Made by a program: the position numbers and the translations under genes | In this document: positions 24,861-32,411 of the stretch, piece by piece | Position numbering within the stretch: the stretch's first letter is position 1 | Layout of the letters: the number at the start of each line of letters is the position of its first letter | Notes under the pieces: model-generated | Seen by the model: only the letters and a program-made list of their open reading frames with translations | Told to the model about the DNA's origin: nothing | The model's database searches: none | Assembly (NCBI GenBank): GCA_007694115.1 | Contig: RECJ01000182.1 | Span: 1 to 33,407, forward strand | From: Leptolyngbya sp. DLM2.Bin27 | Lineage (GTDB): Bacteria; Cyanobacteriota; Cyanobacteriia; Phormidesmidales; Phormidesmidaceae | Reading direction: 5' to 3' | Length of the DNA stretch: 33,407 bases

Positions 24861-25577
24861 CTAGCTCATCAGGCGGTAGCGTATGCCATCGGCAATTTTT
24901 TGGCCTAGATAATCTGGGATCAGGCTTTCGTTAGGGCCGAGTAAATAGAGAATCAAGCGAGTGCGCCCTCGCCACACCAGCAGGTTGGCGTTGACCACCA
25001 GCAGGTCTTCTTGCCAAATCGCGTACATCACCTTGTAGAAAAGCCCCGGCTGGTTGGCAGCCTCAATCAGTAGGGCCGGTAGGTGAAACACCGGATCGAC
25101 ATAAAACTCTGTTTCGACCTGCTCTAGGCCGGCATCTAAATTAAACTCGACGGTCAGCATTTCTTCGACCTCAAAATGCCCCGCCAGGGTCTCTTGAATG
25201 GCCCGGCAGACATTCTCGGCGGTCTTGGGGCTCAGCGCTTTGCCTCCCCGAGACACTACCAGCTTGATGAACACCAGCATGGGCGGATAAATCTGCCCGT
25301 AGAGACTGAGGTTGTGAATGGTCAGCCCATAGGCTGCCAGCACGCCAAAGATATCGCTGAGCAAAAATGACTGATTGCGGTAGACAAAGTGCAATGCACT
25401 TTTGGTGCCCTCGGGCTTGATATCCAACACGGCCTGGCGCTGCTTGTAGAGTTGGTAGGCCAAGCGCAGATTTTGCAGCTGAATCTCACTGCTGACAAAC
25501 TGTTCGTAAAACTGCGGAAAGGCTCGATTGAAGCGCTTCAACAGCTCAACCGTAGAGGGGTTTAAGCCAGCGGCCAT
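24861..25577 (-). CDS. Hypothetical protein with two ACT-like domains
   Basis: From the ATG at 25577 (MAAGLNPSTVELLKRF) the product is 238 aa; in-frame ATG at 25616 and GTG at 25634 are other possible starts, none with a clear ribosome site. After a helical N-terminal part (QFYEQFVSSEIQ) two segments have ACT-type beta-alpha-beta patterns. The first is FLLSDIFGVLAAYGLTIHNL, followed by the strand MLVFIKLVV. The second is QPGLFYKVMYAIWQEDLLVV, followed by NANLLVWRGRTRLILYLL. This resembles the C-terminal sensing domains of GlnD (PII uridylyltransferase) without its catalytic domains. A sensor role for amino acids is possible but not shown. It heads a unit with the alpha/beta hydrolase. Confidence 0.72.
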   Translation of the reverse strand: MAAGLNPSTVELLKRFNRAFPQFYEQFVSSEIQLQNLRLAYQLYKQRQAVLDIKPEGTKSALHFVYRNQSFLLSDIFGVLAAYGLTIHNLSLYGQIYPPMLVFIKLVVSRGGKALSPKTAENVCRAIQETLAGHFEVEEMLTVEFNLDAGLEQVETEFYVDPVFHLPALLIEAANQPGLFYKVMYAIWQEDLLVVNANLLVWRGRTRLILYLLGPNESLIPDYLGQKIADGIRYRLMS

Positions 25578-25634
25578 GGTGGGAAGGACGGAACTCCATG
25601 GAGGTAACGTTAACATTTGCCGACTCAGGAACAC

Positions 25635-26080
25635 TTGAAAATCGGGAATCTATCTCCGGTCTGAGGGCTCTAGCAACGGATGTCGTCGGGGAAACTCTCC
25701 ATTTGGCTAGCCCCGCCGGACTTATGGCCCACTCGATTGGGGTACCAAGGGCTAGGGCTAGGGATGGATGAGCCGCCAGTTTCAGCCCGGCAATGGGGTT
25801 AGACCGGCTGTGCCCCAGCCGCTGGCTGAGTTGCGATCGCAGCCTCAGAACAGCGGCTCGCTTGGGCAAGACTCCCCTAGAGCAGCCTTAACTCCATTCA
25901 GACAGACAGCATAAATCTAAAACTGGCCAGGAGCATCGGCATTTGAAGGGGATATACTTAGGGAGAAATGGTGTTTAGCCCTCAGTTTAGCTCTCGCCTA
26001 AGCTACTGCGCCGGAGTGTCTAGGGCTAATCATTATAAGCTGTTGAACGTTGTTCTACCTCGTTATCAGACAGGGCTTGC
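25635..26080. other. Intergenic region between the ACT-like gene and ycf52
   Basis: No supported gene. One HIP1-related site lies near 25834. TATACT at 25953-25958 is a possible -10 box for ycf52, with no good -35 that I can see. A minus-strand open frame (25546-25869) overlaps the ACT-like gene start and has low-complexity composition. Confidence 0.5.
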
Positions 26081-26602
26081 ATGGGTTTTTGGAAAAGTCT
26101 TTTTGTCGGATCTGATGGCACTTCGTCTGGAGAGGCAGCATCTGGGGGCAGCGTCCTAGAAGCCCTACCTGAGCACGGAGAAGGGTCGACTATCGTGTTT
26201 AGCACCGATCGCGACCTTGACCTCTACGAGTTAGAAGAGCTGTGCAATGCCGTGGGCTGGGCCAGGCGACCGATTCGCAAGGTCAAAAAAGCCATTCAGC
26301 ACAGCTACCTGGTGATCACAATGTGGGAGCAGCGAGGCACCCGCCGCCGCCTGGTGGGCTTTTCTCGAGCTACCTCTGACCATGCTTTTAACGCCACCAT
26401 CTGGGATGTAGTCGTCCATCCTGACTTCCAGGGCCGAGGGCTGGGCAAAGAACTCATGCGCCAGCTAATCAAAAAACTGCGCAGCGAAGACATCAGCAAC
26501 GTCACTTTGTTTGCTGACCCCCAGGTGGTCGAGTTTTATAAAGGGCTAGGGTTTATGCCCGACCCCGAGGGCATTAAAGGCATGTTCTGGTACCCAGACT
26601 AG
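26081..26602 (+). CDS. ycf52: GNAT acetyltransferase Ycf52
   Basis: This is a GCN5-family N-acetyltransferase of 173 aa, homologous to plastid Ycf52 and the plant plastid NSI/SNAT enzymes, which acetylate lysines or amines. The conserved opening MGFWKSLF is present. The acetyl-CoA binding motif is [17 protein letters not shown] (about 110-126). Also conserved are [29 protein letters not shown] and [19 protein letters not shown] poorly conserved Gly/Ser-rich stretch (about 10-35) separates the N-terminus from the fold. It starts at an ATG at 26081. The substrate in cyanobacteria is not settled. It is convergent with a DUF4332 gene. Confidence 0.93.
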   Translation: MGFWKSLFVGSDGTSSGEAASGGSVLEALPEHGEGSTIVFSTDRDLDLYELEELCNAVGWARRPIRKVKKAIQHSYLVITMWEQRGTRRRLVGFSRATSDHAFNATIWDVVVHPDFQGRGLGKELMRQLIKKLRSEDISNVTLFADPQVVEFYKGLGFMPDPEGIKGMFWYPD

Positions 26603-26634
26603 GCAGGGCTGACCCCGGTTTAGGTCGAGTGACG

Positions 26635-27048
26635 TCAAGCGCCTCGACTGAGGGCTTTGGCCTGGTGAATCCACAGGGCCACCTGGTCAGCGGTGGGGCA
26701 GAGGTCGTTGCGCTGCATGGTGGCGACATGCAGCCGCCGCAGCTGGGTAAACAGCCGCTGAGACGAACTGGCCGCTAGCTGAGGCACAGAGATAATGCCT
26801 GCGTGCAGCAGCAACCCGCTGAACTGGCAGCCCACCGCAGGCACCCGCGCCAGGTCAGCCAAGATCACCCACTTAGTGACGTAGCGCAGGGGCACCTGAA
26901 GGGTCTTGGCCAAGGTTTGGCGATGTGCCACAGAGACTCCGTAGCGCCGCAGTTGGTCAGTGCTGGTGAGGCCCAGCCGGGCCATACCCTGGGCGTGGGC
27001 TGAGCTGAGTCCGGGGAGTTGCTCTAGGGGGTAGGCAGGCGTCGCCAT
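26635..27048 (-). CDS. DUF4332 helix-hairpin-helix protein
   Basis: The product is 137 aa. It has repeated helix-hairpin-helix-like units of the DUF4332 pattern: EQLPGLSSAHAQGMARLGLT (about 9-28) and VILADLARVPAVGCQFSGLLLHAGI (about 61-85). Such units may bind nucleic acid non-specifically. No enzyme motif is visible. It starts at an ATG at 27048. It is divergent from the tRNA-Pro gene, sharing about 110 bases of upstream DNA. Confidence 0.8.
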   Translation of the reverse strand: MATPAYPLEQLPGLSSAHAQGMARLGLTSTDQLRRYGVSVAHRQTLAKTLQVPLRYVTKWVILADLARVPAVGCQFSGLLLHAGIISVPQLAASSSQRLFTQLRRLHVATMQRNDLCPTADQVALWIHQAKALSRGA

Positions 27049-27125
27049 GGCAAAGTTCTCAAGATCAGGTGGGGGTGAGGTGAAGCTAGACTAGGGGGCT
27101 GTGACGGTTCGGCAATAAAGCAGGC

Positions 27126-27131
27126 TATACT
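27126..27131 (+). promoter_or_regulatory. Probable -10 box of tRNA-Pro
   Basis: TATACT sits 30 bases before the mature tRNA 5' end. A GTGACG at 27101-27106 could be its -35, although at 19 bases the spacing is long. Confidence 0.45.
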
Positions 27132-27160
27132 AATGACTGATCGCGACTGATCACGGTCTA

Positions 27161-27234
27161 CGGGATGTAGCGCAGCTTGGTAGCGCGCCTGCTTTGGGAG
27201 CAGGATGTCGCAGGTTCAAATCCTGTCATCCCGA
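27161..27234 (+). tRNA. trnP: tRNA-Pro (anticodon UGG)
   Basis: This is a complete 74-base cloverleaf. The acceptor arms are CGGGATG (27161-27167) and CATCCCG (27227-27233), with discriminator A. The anticodon arm is CCTGC-TTTGGGA-GCAGG, so the anticodon is TGG. The T arm is GCAGG-TTCAAAT-CCTGT. The CCA end is not encoded; TTTTG follows directly. Confidence 0.97.
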
Positions 27235-27399
27235 TTTTGAGTATAGGCGGTTTGCCGGACTGAGTTAGTCACTCTGCCTGAGCAGTCAGACTGTCACAGG
27301 GGTCTGCACAGATCGGCCCTGGCTTGTAGTATCTATAGTCATTGACATTAGCGATTATTTGCCCAAAGCTCACTGCCGTTACGCACGACAAAAACTCCT

Positions 27400-28131
27400 A
27401 TGCGACAGCTTTTTTCTTCTATTTTGCGGCCCCTGCCTCTGCTTGCTGCCCTGATTAGCGGCAGCCTTTTAGGGGGTGGTCTGGTGATGCCCCTGCCCGC
27501 CGAAGCCCTGGGTGAAGAGGCCATTGTCGACAAACTTGAGCAGGTGCCGGTTTTCATTATTTTGAACTCTGACGGCCAGCCGCTAACGGCCGCTGCCGAG
27601 GTCAACAATGAAGAGATTAAAGTGCCGGTGGTGTTCATTGACGGAGAGGCCGCCGAAGAGTTTCTAACCCGTGCCCGTCAGGAAGATCCCAGTGCCCAGG
27701 TAGCCCTGGTTGACCTGGGCACCCTCTACCAAGAGACAGTGCTCAACAGCGTTGAACAGGTGCCGCTGCTCTACTTACCCATTGGCGGTGAGCTCGACGC
27801 CGCTTTGCAGCTAGAGTCTAACTTTCAGGGCGTGCCCCTGTTTATCGCCCGCCAGGGTGCCAATGGCCCTTATCTGACCATCAATCAAAACGGTGAGGCC
27901 TCGCTGCCGATGTTTTTCTCGCGCAACGACTTGCAGACGCTGCTAGACCGCTACCGAGAAACCAATGCCGCCGCCGCCAGTGAGATTGTGATTCAAGTGC
28001 TTTCGCTGGAGTGGTTGCTGGCGACAATGATCAACAGCAACGATCCGGCGCTAGATGCGCAGCTTGAGCAGGTGCGGCTGTTTCCGTCTACGGAGGTGCT
28101 CAACTATATCCGGTCGCAGCAGCCCCGATAG
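27400..28131 (+). CDS. Tic22-family periplasmic protein
   Basis: The product is 243 aa and resembles cyanobacterial Tic22 (Synechocystis slr0924), an essential periplasmic/thylakoid protein. It is related to the plastid import factor and is thought to chaperone outer-membrane proteins. A signal peptide is visible: basic MRQLFSSILR, a hydrophobic run to about residue 34, and cleavage likely after AEA. Two repeated Tic22 units follow, each with the pattern EQVPVFIILN...PLT / VPVVFIDGEAAEEFL and QGVPLFIARQ...YLT / LPMFFSRNDLQTLL. It starts at an ATG at 27400. A strong terminator follows, shared with the convergent phosphoketolase-family gene. Confidence 0.9.
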   Translation: MRQLFSSILRPLPLLAALISGSLLGGGLVMPLPAEALGEEAIVDKLEQVPVFIILNSDGQPLTAAAEVNNEEIKVPVVFIDGEAAEEFLTRARQEDPSAQVALVDLGTLYQETVLNSVEQVPLLYLPIGGELDAALQLESNFQGVPLFIARQGANGPYLTINQNGEASLPMFFSRNDLQTLLDRYRETNAAAASEIVIQVLSLEWLLATMINSNDPALDAQLEQVRLFPSTEVLNYIRSQQPR

Positions 28132-28151
28132 CGGTAGGAGTCTACAAACCT

Positions 28152-28181
28152 AAAGCGGGGGATCAGGGCATCCCCCGCTTT
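28152..28181. terminator. Bidirectional terminator between tic22 and the phosphoketolase-family gene
   Basis: AAAGCGGGGGAT and ATCCCCCGCTTT form a perfect 12-pair stem around a 6-base loop. A-rich left and T-rich right ends let it work in both directions. It lies 21 bases after the tic22 stop and 14 bases after the convergent gene's stop. Confidence 0.88.
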
Positions 28182-28194
28182 GGATTTGAGCGTT

Positions 28195-30399
28195 CTAGGC
28201 CAGCAGAGCCATGGCTCGGGCGACAAAGTTGTCTGCCGTTAGGCCGTTGAGGGCCATGATCTGCCCGGCGCTGGCGGTGGTTTCGCCCCGCCGCCAGCAG
28301 AAGGTATCGCGGGGGGCGGTACTGCGCAGCATGATCGGTTCGAGCATGGCGCTTGAGCCGCCAGTGACACCAAGCAGCACATCGCCACCGAATAGGCGAG
28401 TGAACCCGGCCTCGTCAAGAAAATGGCTGTCGGGTTCAGAGCACATGTCCCACGCGACATCAGTGGGGCGGTAGAGCTGGCGTGGGTTGACCACTGACAC
28501 AATGCGGCTGCCGATGCCGCTGGCCGCTAATTGCTCTGCGGCTTCAAACACAGGTATCAGGGTCATGTCGCCAATGACGGCAAACACCACGGTTTTTTCA
28601 CCGGGTATGGCCGCTAGCTCAACCGCACCTTCGCTCAGGGCGCGGCGGGTTTGCTCAAAGGTGGTGCGAATGGGCAAGGGCGACTTGCTGGCGGTGATGG
28701 TGACGCCCTTGTTGCGGGTGGCCAGTGCCCAGTCAAAGCACACCTGAATGCCGTTGGCATCGGTGGGGAACAGGGGGTAGACGTTGCCGTTGCGCATCAT
28801 GCCCGCAAAGTAGTTTTCGACTTCGGGGCGCTGGTGGGTCCAGCCGTTGCGGCCCTGCTCTAAGGCTCCGGCGGTAAACAGGCAGATGGTAGAGGGGGTG
28901 GGGCGGCGTAGCTCAGCCATGGCCTGGGTAACCGTCTGCCAGATGGGCAGGCCGTTAATGGCAAAGGATTCGTAGGAACACCAGAGGGTGCGGCCCCCAA
29001 AGAGCGCCTGGGCTGCCGCTAGACCGGCGCAGGCATCTTCGCTGAGGGGCTCGTACACCTGGCCCTGGGGCTGCTGAAAGTAGATCGGGTCGGCGGTGGG
29101 GTGAATGATCTTGAGCGCCTGGTTGATGTTGTTGATGCCCGAGGCGGCGTTACCGTCGGCATTGGTGACGACAAACTGGGCATCTTGCTGGCCCACGTAG
29201 CCCACCAGGGCACCCATGGCGGTGGTAGCCACCTGCTTGTCGCCGCCCACCGGGAACTCATTTAGCGGCAGAGTGCCCAGGTCGGCCAGGGGCAGCACCG
29301 ACTCGGTGACGGCGGTTTTGGCACCGGGGCCGCCCATGGCGCGCTCGTAGTTGGTGCGCACTAAGGCCCAGGCCTCGGGGTGCAGGGCGCGGGTATTGAG
29401 GGCACGGGCGATGTAGTCGCGCTGGAGCGAGTCGCCGGGGTAGAGGTTGTGGGATTGGGCACCGCGCTTGTGGACGCCAGCCCCCTTGAGCTGCTTGACA
29501 ATCAGCACTGTGAGGGTGCCGCCCAGGGCCAGCTTGGCGGCTTTATCGGTGGCCTCTAGCACCGCCTGGGTAAAGGCAAATCGCTGGGGAAAAGAGAAGG
29601 CGGTGCTGTCGACATAGTCGCCGGGCTGGTTGGCGTCGTCAAAGTCTTTGGCATCGACCAGCACGACTTCATGGAAACCGTTGCCGCGCCAGTAGTCGAT
29701 CATGGCCTGGTTAGACTTGGTGGAGACCATGCTGTGGTGCTCTTGGCTGTAGCCATTCCACACCAGAATGGGCAGAAAGTTGGTGACGGTGGGGTAGGCG
29801 GTGTTGAAGTGGCCAAAGCTGCTCATGATGTAGGGCTCACCCAGGCCGCCGTCGCCGATGGTGACGGGGAACAGCACCTCGGGGTGCAGCTTGGCCCCGG
29901 CCATGGCAAAGTGCTGGCCCTGGCCGAGGGGGCCGGCGGGGTTGAGCAGACCGGGGATTTGACCCGACAGGTGGCCCAGCAGCCCGTGGGTTTCACGGAA
30001 GCGATCGCATAATTGCTGCACAGTCTCGATCCCCATGTCCTCTAGGGAACGGTCTAGGAACACGTTGCTGTAGAAGCCGGGGGCGTGGTGGCCGACCTCG
30101 GTGATGATGTTTTTGTGGCCCAGCATGACTAAAGATGCGATCGCATCGGCAATGCTGGCAAAGCCGCCGGGGTGGCCTGACTCTTTGCTGGCGGTCACTT
30201 GCAGGGTGAGGTAACGCAGGGCATCGGCGGCCAGCAGGGTTTGATAGACCGCCGCAGGGTCGCTGGGGGAGGTAATGGCGGTTTGCCCTGGGGCGATCGC
30301 CGCCGCCTGACCATAGATCGCAAACTCGGGCAGCAGTTCCCCAAAGTGCTGAATGCCCTCACAAAATGCCGGAACTGATTGCGTGCTGGCTACCGTCAT
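28195..30399 (-). CDS. Phosphoketolase-family thiamine-diphosphate enzyme (divergent, second type)
   Basis: I chose the ATG at 30399, preceded by AGGGGGAT; the TTG at 30423 has no such site. The product is 734 aa. The thiamine-binding segment is GDGGLGEPYIMSSFGHFNTA with the downstream LPILVWNGY (about 188-225), as in phosphoketolases. The N-terminal SKESGHPGG resembles transketolase. The C-terminus DVLLGVTGGSSAMLEPIML and GETTASAGQIMALNGLTADN again matches the phosphoketolase C domain. Typical phosphoketolases (about 790-810 aa, opening with YWRAANYL) read differently, so this is the shorter cyanobacterial subtype, like Synechocystis sll0529. Predicted substrates are xylulose-5-phosphate or related sugar phosphates; the exact reaction is uncertain. 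It is convergent with tic22. Confidence 0.82.
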   Translation of the reverse strand: MTVASTQSVPAFCEGIQHFGELLPEFAIYGQAAAIAPGQTAITSPSDPAAVYQTLLAADALRYLTLQVTASKESGHPGGFASIADAIASLVMLGHKNIITEVGHHAPGFYSNVFLDRSLEDMGIETVQQLCDRFRETHGLLGHLSGQIPGLLNPAGPLGQGQHFAMAGAKLHPEVLFPVTIGDGGLGEPYIMSSFGHFNTAYPTVTNFLPILVWNGYSQEHHSMVSTKSNQAMIDYWRGNGFHEVVLVDAKDFDDANQPGDYVDSTAFSFPQRFAFTQAVLEATDKAAKLALGGTLTVLIVKQLKGAGVHKRGAQSHNLYPGDSLQRDYIARALNTRALHPEAWALVRTNYERAMGGPGAKTAVTESVLPLADLGTLPLNEFPVGGDKQVATTAMGALVGYVGQQDAQFVVTNADGNAASGINNINQALKIIHPTADPIYFQQPQGQVYEPLSEDACAGLAAAQALFGGRTLWCSYESFAINGLPIWQTVTQAMAELRRPTPSTICLFTAGALEQGRNGWTHQRPEVENYFAGMMRNGNVYPLFPTDANGIQVCFDWALATRNKGVTITASKSPLPIRTTFEQTRRALSEGAVELAAIPGEKTVVFAVIGDMTLIPVFEAAEQLAASGIGSRIVSVVNPRQLYRPTDVAWDMCSEPDSHFLDEAGFTRLFGGDVLLGVTGGSSAMLEPIMLRSTAPRDTFCWRRGETTASAGQIMALNGLTADNFVARAMALLA

Positions 30400-30756
30400 A
30401 CCTAATCCCCCTACTAGCGTCAAAAAACGTCATTGGCCTGCGCTCGGGTTGGGTCAAAATTGAGCCCAAGCCCTGACGCTCAGCCCGCTGTATACAATCC
30501 TAAAGGCTGTTAACCATCCTACACAGCTGTGGGGATCTCGGAACGGAGCGCGCCATTGCAACTGACTATGGCATCTATGGCTAGGACTGGGGCTAGAACT
30601 GGGGCTAGGACTGGTCGACATCAGTAACCGGATCATCGCCAACTGCCCCAGGTCGAGGTCTTACACTGACTCACAGGCCCATTGACATCGGCACAGTCCT
30701 GCCACCAAAACAGATATACTACAGCCCACACCCCCAGGGGCAGGGCTTGAAATCCA
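30400..30756. other. Intergenic region with a 12-base tandem repeat
   Basis: This lies between the phosphoketolase-family gene and the Trypco1 gene, both on the minus strand. It has no supported gene; the sequence is mainly simple repeats (30579-30614) and unremarkable DNA. The promoter of the phosphoketolase-family gene should be here. Confidence 0.55.
30579..30614. repeat. Tandem repeat, 12-base unit x3
   Basis: GGCTAGGACTGG at 30579-30590, GGCTAGAACTGG at 30591-30602 (one change) and GGCTAGGACTGG at 30603-30614. It is non-coding. Confidence 0.92.
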
Positions 30757-31146
30757 TCACTTTTGGTCAAATGAACACTGCACCGTGATTTTCAGATTGC
30801 TCTCTGCGGTGCCTTTAGTAACGTAGGGAACTCCTGCCTCTCCGCCGACCTTGAGGCCAAACTCTAGGGTGACTTTTTCGACATTGGCGGTGGCCATGTC
30901 TTTGAAGGCGTTCATGGTGTAGGTGGTGTAGGTGCGAATGGTGCCTTCAATGGCCTTAAAACTCTGAACCGCGTGGGCCTGAACGGCCTGGCTAGGCATG
31001 CCTAACCCCTTGGCGGTGCGGGTGGTTTCGCCGTAGGTTTCTGGGCCAGGGGGGGCTGGGGCTGAGCCTGGAGTAACCACGTCTTCGGTGGCCTCCATAT
31101 AAATCTCGCTGCCATCCTCTAGGCGAATCGAGACTAGTTGAGTCAT
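30757..31146 (-). CDS. Trypco1 (CU044_2847-family) domain protein
   Basis: The product is 129 aa from the ATG at 31146 (MTQLVSIRLEDGSEIYMEAT), with GGAG 8 bases upstream. The opening LVSIRLEDGSEIYMEA and the closing VEKVTLEFGLKVGGEAG...SNLKITVQCSF match the trypsin-co-occurring domain 1 pattern. That domain was named for its company with trypsin- or caspase-type effectors in NTP-dependent conflict systems (Aravind group). Here it is alone, with no peptidase or STAND NTPase in view. A short Pro-rich insert (PGSAPAPPGPET) follows the first strand. It is divergent from a two-helix membrane protein gene, with 167 bases between them. The function is unknown. Confidence 0.82.
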   Translation of the reverse strand: MTQLVSIRLEDGSEIYMEATEDVVTPGSAPAPPGPETYGETTRTAKGLGMPSQAVQAHAVQSFKAIEGTIRTYTTYTMNAFKDMATANVEKVTLEFGLKVGGEAGVPYVTKGTAESNLKITVQCSFDQK

Positions 31147-31313
31147 AGTGCACACTCCGATGGTTAAGATGCGTATCCATCCATTAGTATGCCCGAACCA
31201 GCGCAAGTCTCACCACGGCTGGCGATCGCGTCTGTGACGATAGGTTTTCCGTACCCTGACCACACCCCCAGAGCCGCCAATTTTGTTTATAAAAAGAAAG
31301 GGACTCTTGGTAG

Positions 31314-31838
31314 ATGGGGGCGGCGATGGCTGATCTAATAACCGATTCATATATCAGCGATGGCGAGTTTTTGTACCCCGCCGAAGATGCCCAGCAGATT
31401 TTGAGCCTGGCGATCGCCCGTCAAACTGAGTCAGGCGAACTTTCCCGCACCCAGCTCCTAGAGATTGCCGACGAACTGGGTATCTCCGCCGACCTGATCA
31501 CCGCAGCCGAGCGCGAGTGGGATGTCAAAAAGTATGAACTCGCCGACCAAAAGCTGTTCGATAGCCAGCGCCGCCAGCGCCTTCACCACGACCTAGCCCA
31601 GTTTTTGATCATCGGTGGCGGTGTGTTGGTGTTTCAGCTGGTCACCGGCGGCTGGCTGTGGAACTGGCTGATCTACATCACCTTTGGCCCCTGGGCCCTG
31701 CAAATTGCCTGGGATGCCTGGCGCATCTATCGCCCCAACGAGTACAGCTACCGCAAAGAGTTTCAGCGCTGGCGGCGCAAGCAGCAGATGAAGCGGGCCG
31801 TGGGTGGCGTCGTGCGGCGGCTGTGGAGGTCGTCGTAG
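31314..31838 (+). CDS. 2TM-domain protein with SHOCT-like N-terminal region
   Basis: The product is 174 aa from the ATG at 31314, or 170 aa from the ATG at 31326 (MADLITDSY); neither ribosome site is decisive. The N-terminal part FLYPAEDAQQILSLAIARQT...GELSRTQLLEIADELGIS resembles a short helical pair of the SHOCT type. Two membrane helices follow (about 94-112 and 116-136: FLIIGGGVLVFQLVTG and LWNWLIYITFGPWALQIAW), the 2TM pattern. The C-terminus is strongly basic (FQRWRRKQQMKRAVGG). It is divergent from the Trypco1 gene. No function can be assigned. Confidence 0.75.
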   Translation: MGAAMADLITDSYISDGEFLYPAEDAQQILSLAIARQTESGELSRTQLLEIADELGISADLITAAEREWDVKKYELADQKLFDSQRRQRLHHDLAQFLIIGGGVLVFQLVTGGWLWNWLIYITFGPWALQIAWDAWRIYRPNEYSYRKEFQRWRRKQQMKRAVGGVVRRLWRSS

Positions 31839-31866
31839 CGTTAGCTTGCGTTACCCACCCTACGGC
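31834..31866. repeat. Interspersed repeat at the Uma2 remnant boundary
   Basis: GTAGCGTTAGCTTGCGTTAC followed by CCACCCTACGG resembles the widespread cyanobacterial palindrome family built on GTAGGGTGCGTTAGC. It covers the end of the 2TM gene and sits exactly where the 5' part of the Uma2 pseudogene is missing. Confidence 0.5.
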
Positions 31867-31877
31867 CAAAACAGTGA

Positions 31878-32355
31878 CCTAAGCACGAGTTTTCAGGTCG
31901 GCTGATCGAACGGTTTATCTCGACCCTAGTTGAACTCATGGGTCTGCGGATTAAAACCATGGGGTCAACCACCATGAACTACCCTGGCCTTAGAAAAGGG
32001 GCCGAACCCGACAACGCCTACTACCTGCAAAATCAACCCCTGGTGAAGGGGCGCAATGTGGTATTTGGCGCAGATCCACCCCCCCCCCGATCTAGTCGTT
32101 GAGGTAGATATTACCCACACCGACATTGCCAAAAACCAGTTTTACGCCAGCCTAGGGGTGCCTGAGTTTTGGCGCTTCAACGGCAAAGGGTGGCGGGTTT
32201 ATACGCTACAAGACGGCGTTTACAGCGAGGTAGCGCTCAGCCCGACGTTTCCCCAGGTGCCCAAGGCGAAGCTCTATGGGTTTCTAGCGACCGCCAAGGA
32301 CGACGAAATCACCGCTGTGCAAGACCTGCGGGCCTGGTGGCAAGCCCATGGCTAA
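31878..32355 (+). pseudogene. Uma2-family endonuclease remnant, truncated and frameshifted
   Basis: The first half (31878-32079) reads PKHEFSGRLIERFI...LRIKTMGSTT...GAEPDNAYYLQN, the Uma2 (DUF820) nuclease core. Its frame then runs into a stop at 32099. The second half (frame 32056-32355) reads PPPDLVVEVDITHTDI...YASLGVPEFWRFNG, the rest of the core with the catalytic E-x-D. The two join at a run of ten C (32079-32088); nine C would restore the frame. The N-terminal 40 or so residues are absent, since an in-frame stop at 31875 and the repeat at 31834-31866 precede the similarity, and no start codon fits. It is therefore probably dead, although C-run slippage or a sequencing error could explain the frameshift alone. 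Confidence 0.8.
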
Positions 32356-32411
32356 GGCGAAGGCGCTCTATCGCAGTTTTAGACTCCCTAGGCAATGATC
32401 TAAGACATAGG

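Noticed and set aside
25546-25869. Minus-strand open frame of 107 codons
   Set aside because: It overlaps the ACT-like gene, has low-complexity composition and no ribosome site.
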